Assembly (NCBI RefSeq): GCF_001424405.1
Contig: NZ_LMPS01000006.1
Location: 248,001 to 312,000 of the forward strand
Source of the DNA: Dyadobacter sp. Leaf189
Lineage (GTDB): Bacteria > Bacteroidota > Bacteroidia > Cytophagales > Spirosomataceae
Reading direction: 5' to 3'
DNA length: 64,000 bases
The notes under the pieces are model-generated. The model was not told the DNA's origin. It saw nothing but the letters and a program-made list of their open reading frames with translations, and made no database searches. Shown piece by piece: positions 44,091-53,955 of the stretch (position 1 is the stretch's first letter; each line of letters starts with the position of its first letter). Position numbers and translations under genes: made by a program.

Positions 44091-44855
44091 TTACAAGTTC
44101 ATTCCGCCAGATACTTCTATACGTTGTCCATTTACCCAGCGCGACTCGTCCGAACAAAGGAAGGCTACTACCCCACCGATATCATCAGGCTGACCAACCC
44201 TGCCAAGCGCAGTGATACTGTTCATGTGATCCTCCAGGCCCGGGTGCGACTCAAAGGCGCGTTTCGTAAAATCGGTGTGAATGATGCCCGGAGCTACTGT
44301 ATTGGCCGTAATGCCGCGTGCGCCGAGTTCTTTCGCTAGATACCTCGTCAACACTTCCACAGCGCCCTTCATAGATGCGTAAGCGGCGTAGCCTGGATTG
44401 GTAAAGCGGGCCAGTCCCGTGGATAGATTGACGATGCGCCCCTGATCTGCAATAAATGGGAGCGCCTTTTGTGTCAGGAAGTAAACCCCTTTGAAATGAA
44501 CATTCATCAAATCGTCAAAGTCCTGCTCAGAGGTCTTCGCAAATGGAGAATACCTGTCGATACCTGCATTATTGATCAGGAAATCGAAAGTACTGCGTCC
44601 CCATTTCTCATTTAATACGCGTGATAAGTTTTCGAAAAACCCGTCGAAAGTTTGGGTATCTGCAGTATTCAATTGCAGTGCTACTGCCTGTTGACCCAAT
44701 CCTTCGATTTCCGAAACTACATCCAGTGCCTCCTTTTCGCTACTGTTGTAAATAACGATCACATCATTTCCTTTTGCCGCAAGTGATAATGCCATGTTTT
44801 TTCCAAGACCACGGCCGGCGCCGGTGACAAGTGCTATTTTGCTATCTGATTTCAT
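44091..44855 (-). CDS. Short-chain dehydrogenase/reductase (SDR)
   Basis: 254 residues. Rossmann motif TGAGRGLGKNMA at the N terminus, INNAG in the middle, and the catalytic YAAYASMKG (Tyr-x-x-x-Lys). FabG-like NAD(P)-dependent reductase; substrate unknown. The AraC regulator gene lies 84 bases upstream on the same strand and likely controls it. Confidence 0.88.
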   Translation of the reverse strand: MKSDSKIALVTGAGRGLGKNMALSLAAKGNDVIVIYNSSEKEALDVVSEIEGLGQQAVALQLNTADTQTFDGFFENLSRVLNEKWGRSTFDFLINNAGIDRYSPFAKTSEQDFDDLMNVHFKGVYFLTQKALPFIADQGRIVNLSTGLARFTNPGYAAYASMKGAVEVLTRYLAKELGARGITANTVAPGIIHTDFTKRAFESHPGLEDHMNSITALGRVGQPDDIGGVVAFLCSDESRWVNGQRIEVSGGMNL

Positions 44856-44939
44856 CTTTTGTTTTGTTTTAATTGATGAACAAAAGTAAAAGTGTACCAG
44901 ACAGGAAATTTGCTGCGATCAAATCAAAACTTACGAAAT

Positions 44940-45851
44940 TCAAATGCTACTTCGAAATGCACGCGGGTTCAGGGTTGTATGTTTCTTGAAAAGGTTATTG
45001 AAATGCGAAGTCTCCTCGAAACCCAGGCTGTATGCGATTTCAGACACATTCCAGTCTGTGTGTTTTAACAATATCTTTGATTCCCTGATGATGCGCTCCG
45101 TAATCAACTCGGTGGTCGTTTTTCCGGTAATCTCTTTTAATACCTTATTGAGATAATTAACGTGGATCGACAGCTGATCAGCGAAGTCTTTCGCCGAGCG
45201 GAATGTGAGTTTCTGATGGGGCGGCTCAATGGGAAATTGCCTTTCCAACAACTCCATAAACAAGGAAGAAACCCGCTTGTAGGCATTGGTTTCAGTAAAA
45301 AGCGTGGAAGCAGGCTGTAACTTCTGACCAAAATGAATCAGCTCGATTACATAGTTTCGCAGCAAATCGTATTTATAGGTATAATCCGAATTCATCTCCC
45401 GGAATATCTTGGAGAAGATCAGGTTTACTTCCTCAATCTGAGGCTCGGTGAGGAAAAAGATCGGGTTGCCACCAGGTTTAAAAACAGGAAGTTCTTTTAA
45501 TCTGATTCCGCTGTTGTCCTGCGTCAGAAAATCCTCGGAAAAAATGCAAAACATACCCGCTTGCTGATCGTCAAGCGGGATGTAGTTATAGGGTATCTGA
45601 GGTGTGGCAAACAGTAATGCATTACTCTCAATATCAATCACCTTGTCCGCGTACTCCGCCCGGTTCTTGCCGAGGATCAAACTGATTTTATAGTAAGCAC
45701 GCCGATTGTAAGGCATTTGCTGGTGCTTTCCGCCACGGTATAAGTCTTCCGTCCGGAACACATTGAAGTGCCCGATCTCTTTCTGAATCTGCGTCGGAAT
45801 AAGTTGCGAAGTTTCATTGTAGAATACTTCGATCGTTGTGGCTTTCTGCAT
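44940..45851 (-). CDS. AraC-family transcriptional regulator
   Basis: 303 residues. An N-terminal sensor half (YYKISLILGKNRAEYADKV) precedes the paired helix-turn-helix FADQLSIHVNYLNKVLKEITG and VSEIAYSLGFEETSHFNNLFKK. Adjacent to and on the same strand as the SDR gene, which is the probable target. Divergence from other AraC copies in this window is high. Confidence 0.86.
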   Translation of the reverse strand: MQKATTIEVFYNETSQLIPTQIQKEIGHFNVFRTEDLYRGGKHQQMPYNRRAYYKISLILGKNRAEYADKVIDIESNALLFATPQIPYNYIPLDDQQAGMFCIFSEDFLTQDNSGIRLKELPVFKPGGNPIFFLTEPQIEEVNLIFSKIFREMNSDYTYKYDLLRNYVIELIHFGQKLQPASTLFTETNAYKRVSSLFMELLERQFPIEPPHQKLTFRSAKDFADQLSIHVNYLNKVLKEITGKTTTELITERIIRESKILLKHTDWNVSEIAYSLGFEETSHFNNLFKKHTTLNPRAFRSSI

Positions 45852-45885
45852 ACCTCAAACTTACGAAAATCAAATCTTCCTGATC

Positions 45886-46155
45886 TCAGGTATATCTTAC
45901 AAATGCTTCGTCTTCGTAACACCACAGCCAGTTTTCGCCTGGCTCCGCGGAGATTACTACCGGGTGGCCCGTCTCATTGAAGTGCTTTGTCATATGTGTA
46001 GCAGGTGAGCTGTCGCAGCAAAGCGTCACGCCGCAAGTCTGGCAGGTGCGCAAATGCAGCCACCGCCCGTCCACTTTCACGCACTCTTCACAAACGTGCT
46101 CACGCGGCGTTTTCAACTCCGTTATTTCACTGATATGCTTACAAACCTGGTCCAT
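45886..46155 (-). CDS. UBP-type zinc finger protein
   Basis: 89 residues, all a UBP zinc finger: CKH near the N terminus, CEEC, CQTCGVTLCC, and HMTKHFNETGHP with the binding His residues, ending in WLWCYEDEAFV. In eukaryotes this fold binds ubiquitin tails; in bacteria the ligand is unknown. Its ATG overlaps the stop of the receiver/TrxR-like gene by one base (TAATG), so translation is coupled. Confidence 0.88.
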   Translation of the reverse strand: MDQVCKHISEITELKTPREHVCEECVKVDGRWLHLRTCQTCGVTLCCDSSPATHMTKHFNETGHPVVISAEPGENWLWCYEDEAFVRYT

Positions 46156-47816
46156 TATACCTCACTTAAATATTGATGAACAAAACTGATTGACATTGAT
46201 CCTTCACCTACTGCCGAGGTAACCCGGTTCATCGCGCCGGCACGTACGTCGCCCGCTGCAAATATTCCCGGTGAGCTGGTTTCGAGCAGGTACGGGTCGC
46301 GGTCTGCCTTCCATATCTGCTTGAAATTGCTATATCCCTTCATTTCCCGGCCTGTTTCGATGAAGCCTTTGCTGTTTTTAATAATTTCAAGACCTACCCA
46401 ATCCGTGTACGGCCGCGCGCCAATGAAGATAAAAAGTGCATCCGCAGGTACCGTCCGCTGCTCATTTGAGTTCAGATCTACCAGTTTCAGTGATTCAAGC
46501 CGGTCACTTCCCGCAGCTTCGACAATTTCCGTACAGCCCAGTACACTGATGTTTTCCGTCCCCCTGATCTGGTCGATCAGGTAGGAAGACATGGAAGAGG
46601 TAAGATCATTTTTGCGGACAATAATGAAGACATTTCTCGCAAATTTGGATAAATACATCGCCGCCTGGCCCGCAGAATTGCCGCCACCCAGTACATATAC
46701 ATCCTTATTGCCGCAGGAAGTAGCCTCTGTACTCGCCGCTCCGTAGTAAATCCCTTTTCCTGTAAACTCCTCAATTCCCTGGGTTTCCAGCTTTCTGTAG
46801 TCCACACCAGTTGTAATGACAACCGCCTTCGCATTGATCTCGCTGTCGTCGCCAAGTACAATCGTCTTGTATTTATCTTTCAGCTTAATCTCCTTTACTG
46901 ATTGCGGAGAAAGCATTTCGGTACCAAAACGTGTCGCTTGTGTCACCGCGCGGCGGGTAAGTTCCGCTCCGCTGAGACCCATCGGAAAGCCCAGGTAATT
47001 TTCAATACGTGAACTTGTACCTGCCTGTCCGCCAGGTGCTTTTCGCTCGATCAATAAAGTACTTAAACCTTCCGACGCTCCATACACCGAAGCGGCAAGA
47101 CCCGCAGGACCTGCACCAATGATGATCACATCGTAAATCTGCTGCTTGGTTTTTGCATTCAAACCGATCCGCTCGGCTACTTCAATGAGCGACGGTGTTT
47201 TCAGAAGACTCCCGTCTTCAAATATGATAGCCGGAAAATCAACTGGACAAAGGTTGTTGGTGGTCCTGATCTGCTTTCCAAGTTCGTTGGACTCAGCATC
47301 AAGCCAGGTATAAGGCACCAGGTTTCCGGCCAGGAAGTCTTTGAGCTCGTGAGATTTAGGTGAGAATTGGTAACCTAACACTTTAATGCCTTTGAAATCG
47401 GGACGGTAGTTGGCCTGCCAGTCTCTCAGCAGCTCGTCCAATGCCGGATAAAGCTTTTCCTCTGGCGGATCCCAGGGTTTCATCAGGTAATAATCCAGCT
47501 GCACATCATTAATCGCCTTAATCGCGGCTTCGGTATCGGAATAAGCAGTCAACAATACTTTTTTGGCAAATGGAAAAAGTACTTTGGCTTTTTCAAGAAA
47601 GTCGACCCCCTGCATTTCCGGCATACGCTGGTCCGAAATAAAGATTGCGATTTCTTCTCCCTTGTTCTGCAGTTCGAGCAAGCTTTCCATTGCTTCGGCC
47701 ACCGATGTAGTGCTGAGTACCTTGTATTTATCCCGGTAATGGGATTTGAGATCGCGGCTGATAGCCCTTAAAACCTGAGGATCGTCGTCAATTGAAAATA
47801 TAATGGGCAAACCCAT
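46155..47816 (-). CDS. Response regulator fused to a thioredoxin-reductase-like flavoenzyme
   Basis: 553 residues in three parts. Residues 1-130 are a receiver (FSIDDDPQVLRAI, phospho-Asp in FISDQRMPEMQG). Residues about 140-220 are a thioredoxin-fold segment with no CxxC. Residues about 228-553 are a TrxB-like flavoenzyme with IIGAGPAGLAASVYGA, VYVLGGGNSAGQAAMYLS and GIFAAGDVRAGAMNRVTSAVGEG. The TrxB CATC site reads GIYYGAASTEA, so the redox cysteines are missing. A described fused receiver/thioredoxin-reductase family matches. It is second in the operon after the kinase. Confidence 0.88.
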   Translation of the reverse strand: MGLPIIFSIDDDPQVLRAISRDLKSHYRDKYKVLSTTSVAEAMESLLELQNKGEEIAIFISDQRMPEMQGVDFLEKAKVLFPFAKKVLLTAYSDTEAAIKAINDVQLDYYLMKPWDPPEEKLYPALDELLRDWQANYRPDFKGIKVLGYQFSPKSHELKDFLAGNLVPYTWLDAESNELGKQIRTTNNLCPVDFPAIIFEDGSLLKTPSLIEVAERIGLNAKTKQQIYDVIIIGAGPAGLAASVYGASEGLSTLLIERKAPGGQAGTSSRIENYLGFPMGLSGAELTRRAVTQATRFGTEMLSPQSVKEIKLKDKYKTIVLGDDSEINAKAVVITTGVDYRKLETQGIEEFTGKGIYYGAASTEATSCGNKDVYVLGGGNSAGQAAMYLSKFARNVFIIVRKNDLTSSMSSYLIDQIRGTENISVLGCTEIVEAAGSDRLESLKLVDLNSNEQRTVPADALFIFIGARPYTDWVGLEIIKNSKGFIETGREMKGYSNFKQIWKADRDPYLLETSSPGIFAAGDVRAGAMNRVTSAVGEGSMSISFVHQYLSEV

Positions 47817-47849
47817 AGTGAAATGTTGTTTATAAATGCAGAAACTAAT

Positions 47850-49250
47850 TTATCCATTAATCGGGAAACAAACCAGAAACTCGGTTTTCCCTGGCTCCGA
47901 ATGCAGGGTTACTGACCCGTGATGCTGCTTCACAATGCGCATGACCACGTCCAATCCCAGTCCTGTTCCTTTTCCAACGGACTTGGTAGTGAAAAACGGG
48001 TCGAATATCTTGGAACGGATCTCTTTGGATATTCCCGGTCCATTATCGCAGATACCCACTTTCACAAACTCCTTATCCAGTGTGGTTACAATGCGCAGCT
48101 CAGGCTCAGGCTGCCCTTCCAGTGCGTCAATTGCATTGTCAATGAGGTTGGTCCATACCTGGTTTAGCTCGCCCACCATTGCTTTAATCTTCGGCAAATC
48201 AGTGTTGAAGTCTTCAATTACCTTGATATTGCCTTTTTTCAGCTTGTAGTTGAGCATTGTGATCGTATTCCGGATACCGGTATGAATGTCCACAATCTCA
48301 CGCTCTCCACCCCTGTCCATGTGTGTGAAGGTTTTCACTGATCCTACCAGATCAGCAATGCGCTTGGAGGCTTCCTGGATATCAGCTACCATTCTTTCTG
48401 TGGTCAGACTGTTGTTGATCCAAAGCAAAATCGGCGAAAGATCGTCTTTGTTGATCTTGCTTTTCAAATCTTCCAGATCTTCTTCACTGATTCCAAACTC
48501 CACCAGATTATCAGCAATGTCCTCGCAGCCGGCAATGTTATTGTCATCGAGCCAGTCAAGTATTTCATCTTCCTTTTCCGATCTTTTCATCATACTGAGT
48601 ACAGGCCGGTTGGTATTCCCCAGAATGGCGGTCATTTTATTATTGATCACATCCACTTCCTCGGGAGACAAATGAATCGAGATCAGTTTTTTGAAATCGC
48701 CGGGCTGCATCAGTAAATGTTTCTTCAATGAGACCGATCCCCGCACAATAGCCGCCGCAGGATTGTTCAGTTCGTGCGCCAGTCCTGCCGACAATTTCCC
48801 CAAAGCCATCATTTTTTCATTCTGCTGTTCAAGCTCTGTAAACTCGCGAACGCGGGAAGTCATAACCACTACCAGCGCCTGGGTAAGCTCATAATTATTG
48901 ACAATAAGCTCGTGCAGCAGCTCCTTCGGAAATGTCATGATTTGGGTCGCTTCAAGGCATTGTGCAAATGCAACACCTACCTTGCCGCGGGAAAACGGCA
49001 GAATGCCAGTCACAGTACCTGGGAGCAATTCTGAAATTGTATGCTTGGAGTTGTTTTGAATGCGGTAAAGCTCAACCCGGCCCGAAAAGAGAATGTGCGT
49101 ACCATTAAGCGGCTCCTCCGGTTTGCCAAGAAATTCACCCTCCTGCAACTCGTAATGATTGCTCTTATCAATCATCCATTGCAGCTGATCCTCAGGAACA
49201 TCGGCGAAGACAGGGATAGCCTTCAAGTCCTGAACACTGATATTTTTCAT
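47850..49250 (-). CDS. Histidine kinase with N-terminal cyclic-nucleotide-binding-type domain
   Basis: 466 residues. The N-terminal 130 residues are a Crp-like cNMP-binding domain (GEFLGKPEEPLNGTHILFSG, ILPFSRGKVGVAFAQCLEA). HisKA follows with the phospho-His in LSAGLAHELNNPAAAIVRG, then a long helical insert and the HATPase with VWTNLIDNAIDALE, DNGPGISKE and GKGTGLGLDVV. No transmembrane segment. It heads the operon with the receiver/TrxR fusion and the zinc finger, and probably phosphorylates that receiver in response to a cytoplasmic ligand or redox state. Confidence 0.88.
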   Translation of the reverse strand: MKNISVQDLKAIPVFADVPEDQLQWMIDKSNHYELQEGEFLGKPEEPLNGTHILFSGRVELYRIQNNSKHTISELLPGTVTGILPFSRGKVGVAFAQCLEATQIMTFPKELLHELIVNNYELTQALVVVMTSRVREFTELEQQNEKMMALGKLSAGLAHELNNPAAAIVRGSVSLKKHLLMQPGDFKKLISIHLSPEEVDVINNKMTAILGNTNRPVLSMMKRSEKEDEILDWLDDNNIAGCEDIADNLVEFGISEEDLEDLKSKINKDDLSPILLWINNSLTTERMVADIQEASKRIADLVGSVKTFTHMDRGGEREIVDIHTGIRNTITMLNYKLKKGNIKVIEDFNTDLPKIKAMVGELNQVWTNLIDNAIDALEGQPEPELRIVTTLDKEFVKVGICDNGPGISKEIRSKIFDPFFTTKSVGKGTGLGLDVVMRIVKQHHGSVTLHSEPGKTEFLVCFPING

Positions 49251-49365
49251 AAATGGGAAGCGTTGTGGTATTTATCAAACCCTAATTACGATATTAATCA
49301 GGATTTGACAGAAAAATATCAGGTTGAACCTGCTGAAAAGACCGGTAAAATCAGTCGGCCCAGCC

Positions 49366-49725
49366 TTAGGCTGCACCTGGCGTCACAATGCGGTTATATA
49401 TTTTATATTCCGGAATTCCCTGCATGACCTCAACAATACTCAACTCTACCCAGTCGCGGTTATTCTGATGTACAAATGCGCCATTACAGCCAGGAAAAAG
49501 CTTTTGTAGCAGGCTAAGTGATTCTTCTTCAAGGTTGATCTCCTCGTGGCCCAGTTCGCTCACATGATAATAGCCCCTGCATAAACCAATGGAAGTTTCA
49601 AACTCGATCTTCACCAGACTGCCGGAAAGTTCGGGTTGTAACGATTCCAGAACAATTTCTTCTCTCAAATCGTCAGCAGTTCCCAATGTTTCTTCCTGTT
49701 CTCCAAGAATGTCTATCACGCTCAT
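49366..49725 (-). CDS. Hypothetical protein
   Basis: 119 residues, acidic, beta-rich in the middle (LVKIEFETSIGLCRGYYHV) and near the end (WVELSIVEVMQGIPEYKIY). No signal peptide or known motif. Not recognised. It follows 112 bases of gap after the kinase start and is divergent from the DUF72 gene. Function unknown. Confidence 0.6.
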   Translation of the reverse strand: MSVIDILGEQEETLGTADDLREEIVLESLQPELSGSLVKIEFETSIGLCRGYYHVSELGHEEINLEEESLSLLQKLFPGCNGAFVHQNNRDWVELSIVEVMQGIPEYKIYNRIVTPGAA

Positions 49726-49837
49726 AATTCAGTTTTTATAAGTATACCTTGCAGCATTCAAACGCAAAAATTATTCCTGCTATGTGTGAGACAGCGGTAT
49801 GATTATTGAAATAGCTGCGGTGTTGAACGTGAGAAAG

Positions 49838-50587
49838 ATGCAGTACGAAACTAACATTCACATTGGCACGTCCGGTTGGAGCTATAAGCACTGGGCGAAC
49901 ATCTTTTATCCCCCGGAAGTAAAACCGGGAGATTACCTCTCCTTTTATGCCACACATTTTCGTGTTTCCGAGCTGAACAGCAGCTTTTACAGACTACCCC
50001 TGAAAAGCACGGTTAAGAAGTGGATCGATACCGTTCCGGAAGGTTTTCTGTTTTGCCCGAAAATGAGCAGGTACCTCAGTCACCTTAAAAAGCTGCATGA
50101 TCCCGAGGAGCCTTTGCAGCGCTTTTTCCAGATTTTCGAACCATTCAAAACACATCTCGGACCAATCCTGATCCAGCTTCCTGCTGCCGTCAGGTTTGAT
50201 GAAGAGGTAGTTACCCATTTGTACGAACTACTTTCGCAAGAATACAGCGACTATCGGTTTGCGATGGAAGTGCGGCACGAATCCTGGTTTTCGGAGGAAA
50301 GTATACGTCTGATGCGCAGGCACAAGATCACCCTTGTTATCGCGCAATCCGACAGGTACCCTTATTATGAAGAGCTGACCGCCAAAGATGTTTTCATCCG
50401 CTTTCACGGTCCGCGCCAACTATACAGCTCCTCCTACCCTGAGCAGATGATCCGTGACTATGCAGAAAAGCTGGTGGAATGGAAAAATAAGGGGCACAAT
50501 ATTTGGGCATTTTTCAACAATGATGTCAACGGTCACGCGCTGAGAAATGCCGCAATGCTTCAAAGCTGCGTGAATGAACTTTCCTGA
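49838..50587 (+). CDS. DUF72 protein
   Basis: 249 residues from ATG 49838; the ATG at 49799 would add 13 residues before the conserved IHIGTSGWSYKHW. Other family motifs are VSELNSSFYRLP, GFLFCPKMSRYLSHL, FAMEVRHESWF and a C-terminal WAFFNNDVNGHALRNA. DUF72 proteins have a TIM-barrel-like fold with no settled reaction. Next to ligD, 28 bases upstream, so they may be one operon with a DNA-repair link. Confidence 0.87.
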   Translation: MQYETNIHIGTSGWSYKHWANIFYPPEVKPGDYLSFYATHFRVSELNSSFYRLPLKSTVKKWIDTVPEGFLFCPKMSRYLSHLKKLHDPEEPLQRFFQIFEPFKTHLGPILIQLPAAVRFDEEVVTHLYELLSQEYSDYRFAMEVRHESWFSEESIRLMRRHKITLVIAQSDRYPYYEELTAKDVFIRFHGPRQLYSSSYPEQMIRDYAEKLVEWKNKGHNIWAFFNNDVNGHALRNAAMLQSCVNELS

Positions 50588-50615
50588 ATGCTTTAACCTA
50601 AAAACCTGAATAATC

Positions 50616-53345
50616 ATGAGCTTATCAAAGTACAATGAGAAACGGAAGTTTGACGAAACGCCCGAACCAAAGGGCGGCAAGGCGAAGTCGGACGAACTCA
50701 TTTTTGTGATCCAGAAACATGACGCTTCCCGCCTGCATTACGATTTCAGACTGGAAATGGACGGGGTATTGAAAAGCTGGGCGGTACCAAAAGGCCCCTC
50801 CACTGATCCCTCGGTGAAGCGACTGGCGATGATGGTTGAGGATCACCCTTACGATTACAAGGACTTTGAAGGGATTATCCCGGAAGGAAATTACGGCGCA
50901 GGTACCGTGATGGTCTGGGACTTTGGTACGTATGAGCCTCTTGAAAAAGCGGAGTCTAAAAAAGATATGGAGAAAATGCTCCTGAAAGAACTGAACTCTG
51001 GCTCTTTGAAAATCAGGTTAAAGGGCAAAAAGCTGAATGGTGAATTTGCATTGGTCAAAACCCACATGGAAGAAAATTCGTGGCTGCTGATCAAGCACCG
51101 CGACAAATTTGCCAGTGAAGAAGATATAACAAAAAAAGACCGCTCAGTGATTTCACGAAAAACACTGAAAGGAATAGAAGAAAATCCGGATCACGCAGTG
51201 TACGGAGAGCCTGAGGAAGACAAAAAGAAAAAGAGCGCCAAGCCGGCTAAAAGCACGGCCGGTGCCAATGAGGCGCTTGAAGAACAGGCAGACGGACCTT
51301 CTAAAACTGTGGCTAAAAAAAAAACAACGGACATCTTAAAAAAAGCTCCAAAAGCACCATTTCCTGAAACACTGATCCCCATGCTCGCGACACTTGTGGA
51401 CGAGCCTTTTGACGATCCCGGCTGGGAATACGAAGTTAAATGGGACGGATACCGCGCAGTGGCTTACCTTAATAAAGGAGAAGTCGAGATCAAATCGAGG
51501 AATAAAAAGTCCTTCAATGAGAAATTCTATCCTGTTTACGATGCACTCAAATCGTGGAAGCTGAATGCGGTACTTGATGGGGAAATTGTGGTGATCAAAG
51601 AAAATGGGCAGTCGGATTTCAATGCGCTGCAAAACTGGCGCAGCGAAGCCGACGGGCAGTTGGTATACTATGTTTTTGATATTCTCTGGCTTGACGGCAA
51701 GGATCTTACCGGACTGCCGCTTTCGGATAGAAAAGCCATTTTACAAAACATAATAGACGACGATAGTCCTGCCAAGCTGGGTTACAGCATTGCAGCTGAG
51801 GGAGCTGCATTCTTCGAGGCAGCCAAAGGAATGGGATTGGAAGGTATTATTGCCAAAAGATCGGACAGCACCTACATTCCGGGAGTGAGAACGAAGGATT
51901 GGCTAAAAATAAAGATCAACAAGAGGCAGGAAGTGATCGTGGCCGGGTATACGCAGAATGTAGGTACATCCAAACCTTTCAGCTCGCTGCTGCTGGGAGC
52001 TTACGAGAATGGCGTTTTGCAATATGTGGGCAAAGTGGGGACTGGCTTCAAAGACAAGCAGCAGCGCGAAATGCTCGCGTTGTTCAAACCGCTGATCATC
52101 AAAGAAAGCCCTTTTGAACAAACACCAGACTATAACAAACCATCGCGTTTCCGCCCTAACCCACCGAAAGCAGATGCAACCTGGCTTAAACCTGAGCTTG
52201 TTTGTGAAGTGAGCTTTGCGGAAATCACTTCGGACGGCGTGTTCAGACATCCTTCTTTTGAGGGAATGCGGGAAGACAAAGCCGCCAAAGATGTGGTGAG
52301 AGAAGTGCAGCAACCTACTGAGGCAATTGTTGCAGAAAAAGAAAAACCCGAACAGAAAGAGCCAGACGCGCCTGAGGTGATCAAAGCGCCTGCAAAAGCG
52401 GGACGAAAATCACTTTTAAACCCGAAGGATGAAACACAGGTAAGGAAGGTCAACGGGCAGGAGATCAAGTTCTCGAACCTCGGCAAGGTTTTCTGGCCTG
52501 AGGAAAAGTTTACAAAACGCGACTTGATCAATTACTACTACCAGATTGCGCCATTCATCATCCCATACCTTGAAAACCGCCCGCTTTCGCTGAACCGCTT
52601 TCCGAACGGGATCAATGGGAAAAGCTTTTACCAGAAAGATGTGACCGGCAAAGTACCTGACTGGATCGAGACTTTCCCCTATGAATCAGAAGGTGAAAAG
52701 AAGAATTTTATGCTATGTAACAATGAGGCTGCTTTGCTTTATACAGTTAATCTGGGATGCATTGATGTGAATCCCTGGAACAGTACCACTGCTGCACCGG
52801 ACAACCCCGACTGGTGCCTGCTCGATCTTGACCCTGATACTACCAACACTTTTGAACAAGTTATTCTGACTGCCCAAACCATCAAACAGTTTCTTGATTC
52901 CATTCAGGTCGAGAGTTATTGCAAGACTTCCGGCTCCACCGGACTGCACATTTACATTCCCCTGGCCGCAAAATACAACTACGATCAATGCCAGATGTTT
53001 GCACAATGGGTAGCGAGCCAGGTTCAGCAGGAACTGCCGAAATTCACGAGCATTGAGCGGATGACCAAAAACAGGAAAGGCAAATTGTACATTGATTACC
53101 TGCAAAACAGGCCGAAGGCTACATTGGCGGCGCCGTACTCAGTGAGGCCGAAGCCAGGTGCGACGGTATCCATGCCGCTGCATTGGGATGTGGTAAAAGA
53201 AGGATTACAACTGCGTGATTTTACAATTAAGAATGCAGTGGAAAGAGCCCGCAGTGAAGGTGATTTGTTCAAGCCTGTTTTAGGAAAAGGGATAGACCTG
53301 GAAGCAGTGATCTCGAAGATAGAAACGGCTGGTGAGCTTAATTAG
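50616..53345 (+). CDS. ligD: DNA ligase D (multi-domain NHEJ ligase)
   Basis: 909 residues in the order phosphoesterase, ligase, polymerase, as in Pseudomonas. Residues about 1-160 hold the 3'-phosphoesterase (ASRLHYDFRLEMDGVLKSWA). A low-complexity Lys/Ala linker follows. The ATP ligase has Lys275 in EVKWDGYRAVA and GLEGIIAKRSDS. The primase-polymerase domain (about 620-900) has LVNRFP-type LSLNRFPNG and LLDLDPD. It repairs blunt or damaged DNA ends together with Ku. No Ku gene is in this window. Confidence 0.94.
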   Translation: MSLSKYNEKRKFDETPEPKGGKAKSDELIFVIQKHDASRLHYDFRLEMDGVLKSWAVPKGPSTDPSVKRLAMMVEDHPYDYKDFEGIIPEGNYGAGTVMVWDFGTYEPLEKAESKKDMEKMLLKELNSGSLKIRLKGKKLNGEFALVKTHMEENSWLLIKHRDKFASEEDITKKDRSVISRKTLKGIEENPDHAVYGEPEEDKKKKSAKPAKSTAGANEALEEQADGPSKTVAKKKTTDILKKAPKAPFPETLIPMLATLVDEPFDDPGWEYEVKWDGYRAVAYLNKGEVEIKSRNKKSFNEKFYPVYDALKSWKLNAVLDGEIVVIKENGQSDFNALQNWRSEADGQLVYYVFDILWLDGKDLTGLPLSDRKAILQNIIDDDSPAKLGYSIAAEGAAFFEAAKGMGLEGIIAKRSDSTYIPGVRTKDWLKIKINKRQEVIVAGYTQNVGTSKPFSSLLLGAYENGVLQYVGKVGTGFKDKQQREMLALFKPLIIKESPFEQTPDYNKPSRFRPNPPKADATWLKPELVCEVSFAEITSDGVFRHPSFEGMREDKAAKDVVREVQQPTEAIVAEKEKPEQKEPDAPEVIKAPAKAGRKSLLNPKDETQVRKVNGQEIKFSNLGKVFWPEEKFTKRDLINYYYQIAPFIIPYLENRPLSLNRFPNGINGKSFYQKDVTGKVPDWIETFPYESEGEKKNFMLCNNEAALLYTVNLGCIDVNPWNSTTAAPDNPDWCLLDLDPDTTNTFEQVILTAQTIKQFLDSIQVESYCKTSGSTGLHIYIPLAAKYNYDQCQMFAQWVASQVQQELPKFTSIERMTKNRKGKLYIDYLQNRPKATLAAPYSVRPKPGATVSMPLHWDVVKEGLQLRDFTIKNAVERARSEGDLFKPVLGKGIDLEAVISKIETAGELN

Positions 53346-53583
53346 CGGGAACTGTGCAATAAATTTTGCTTTGCCAAAACCGATGGTTAACTGGATCTTG
53401 CCTGTTACTCAACAAACTTTGTAAAGAAGTGTCTCAACTATTTTGTTTGTGACAGCTTAATGAAGTGGGTAACACACACACTATGATTTAAACCTATACA
53501 CACACTTACTTTTACTCTCCCACTCCTCCAATCCATCATTCCATTTACGCCTGATCCTTACAATTTTTAAATAGAAGAAGTGA

Positions 53584-53955
53584 TCAGGCGAGCGATTCAG
53601 CAGCTTGCAGGAATATTACCCGCTCATAATATTCAGGGTCATATTTAACCAACACCTGTCCTCCCTGTCTGATCTTATCGTATTTGGAATAGCACAGCAC
53701 TTCCGTCATCTCTGCGACGAAATCTTCCCCTTGTTCCGGTTTGATTTTAACTTTCACCTGAAACTCGGGCTGGTTATTCAGGTACTCACCCGTCGGGGTA
53801 ATGTTGAGTACGGTTGCATTTGCCTCTACTCCTTCTTTCAATATCCTCCTCTTTCTCTCCTCTCTGATCCGCTTTCTGATCGATGAATAGCCCCAGTAAG
53901 CGATCATGCAAATCAGTATAATTGTTGCTCCGAATTCTCTGTTAGTGATTTCCAC
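53584..53955 (-). CDS. DUF3592-like membrane protein
   Basis: 123 residues. A single N-terminal hydrophobic helix (FGATIILICMIAYWGYSSI) is followed by a very basic stretch and a beta domain (ANATVLNITPTGEY, FQVKVKIKPEQ, VLVKYDPEYYERVIFL). The last part resembles the DUF3592 fold. Function unknown. It lies in a lightly populated region, with about 240 bases of empty sequence on the ligD side. Confidence 0.65.
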   Translation of the reverse strand: MEITNREFGATIILICMIAYWGYSSIRKRIREERKRRILKEGVEANATVLNITPTGEYLNNQPEFQVKVKIKPEQGEDFVAEMTEVLCYSKYDKIRQGGQVLVKYDPEYYERVIFLQAAESLA

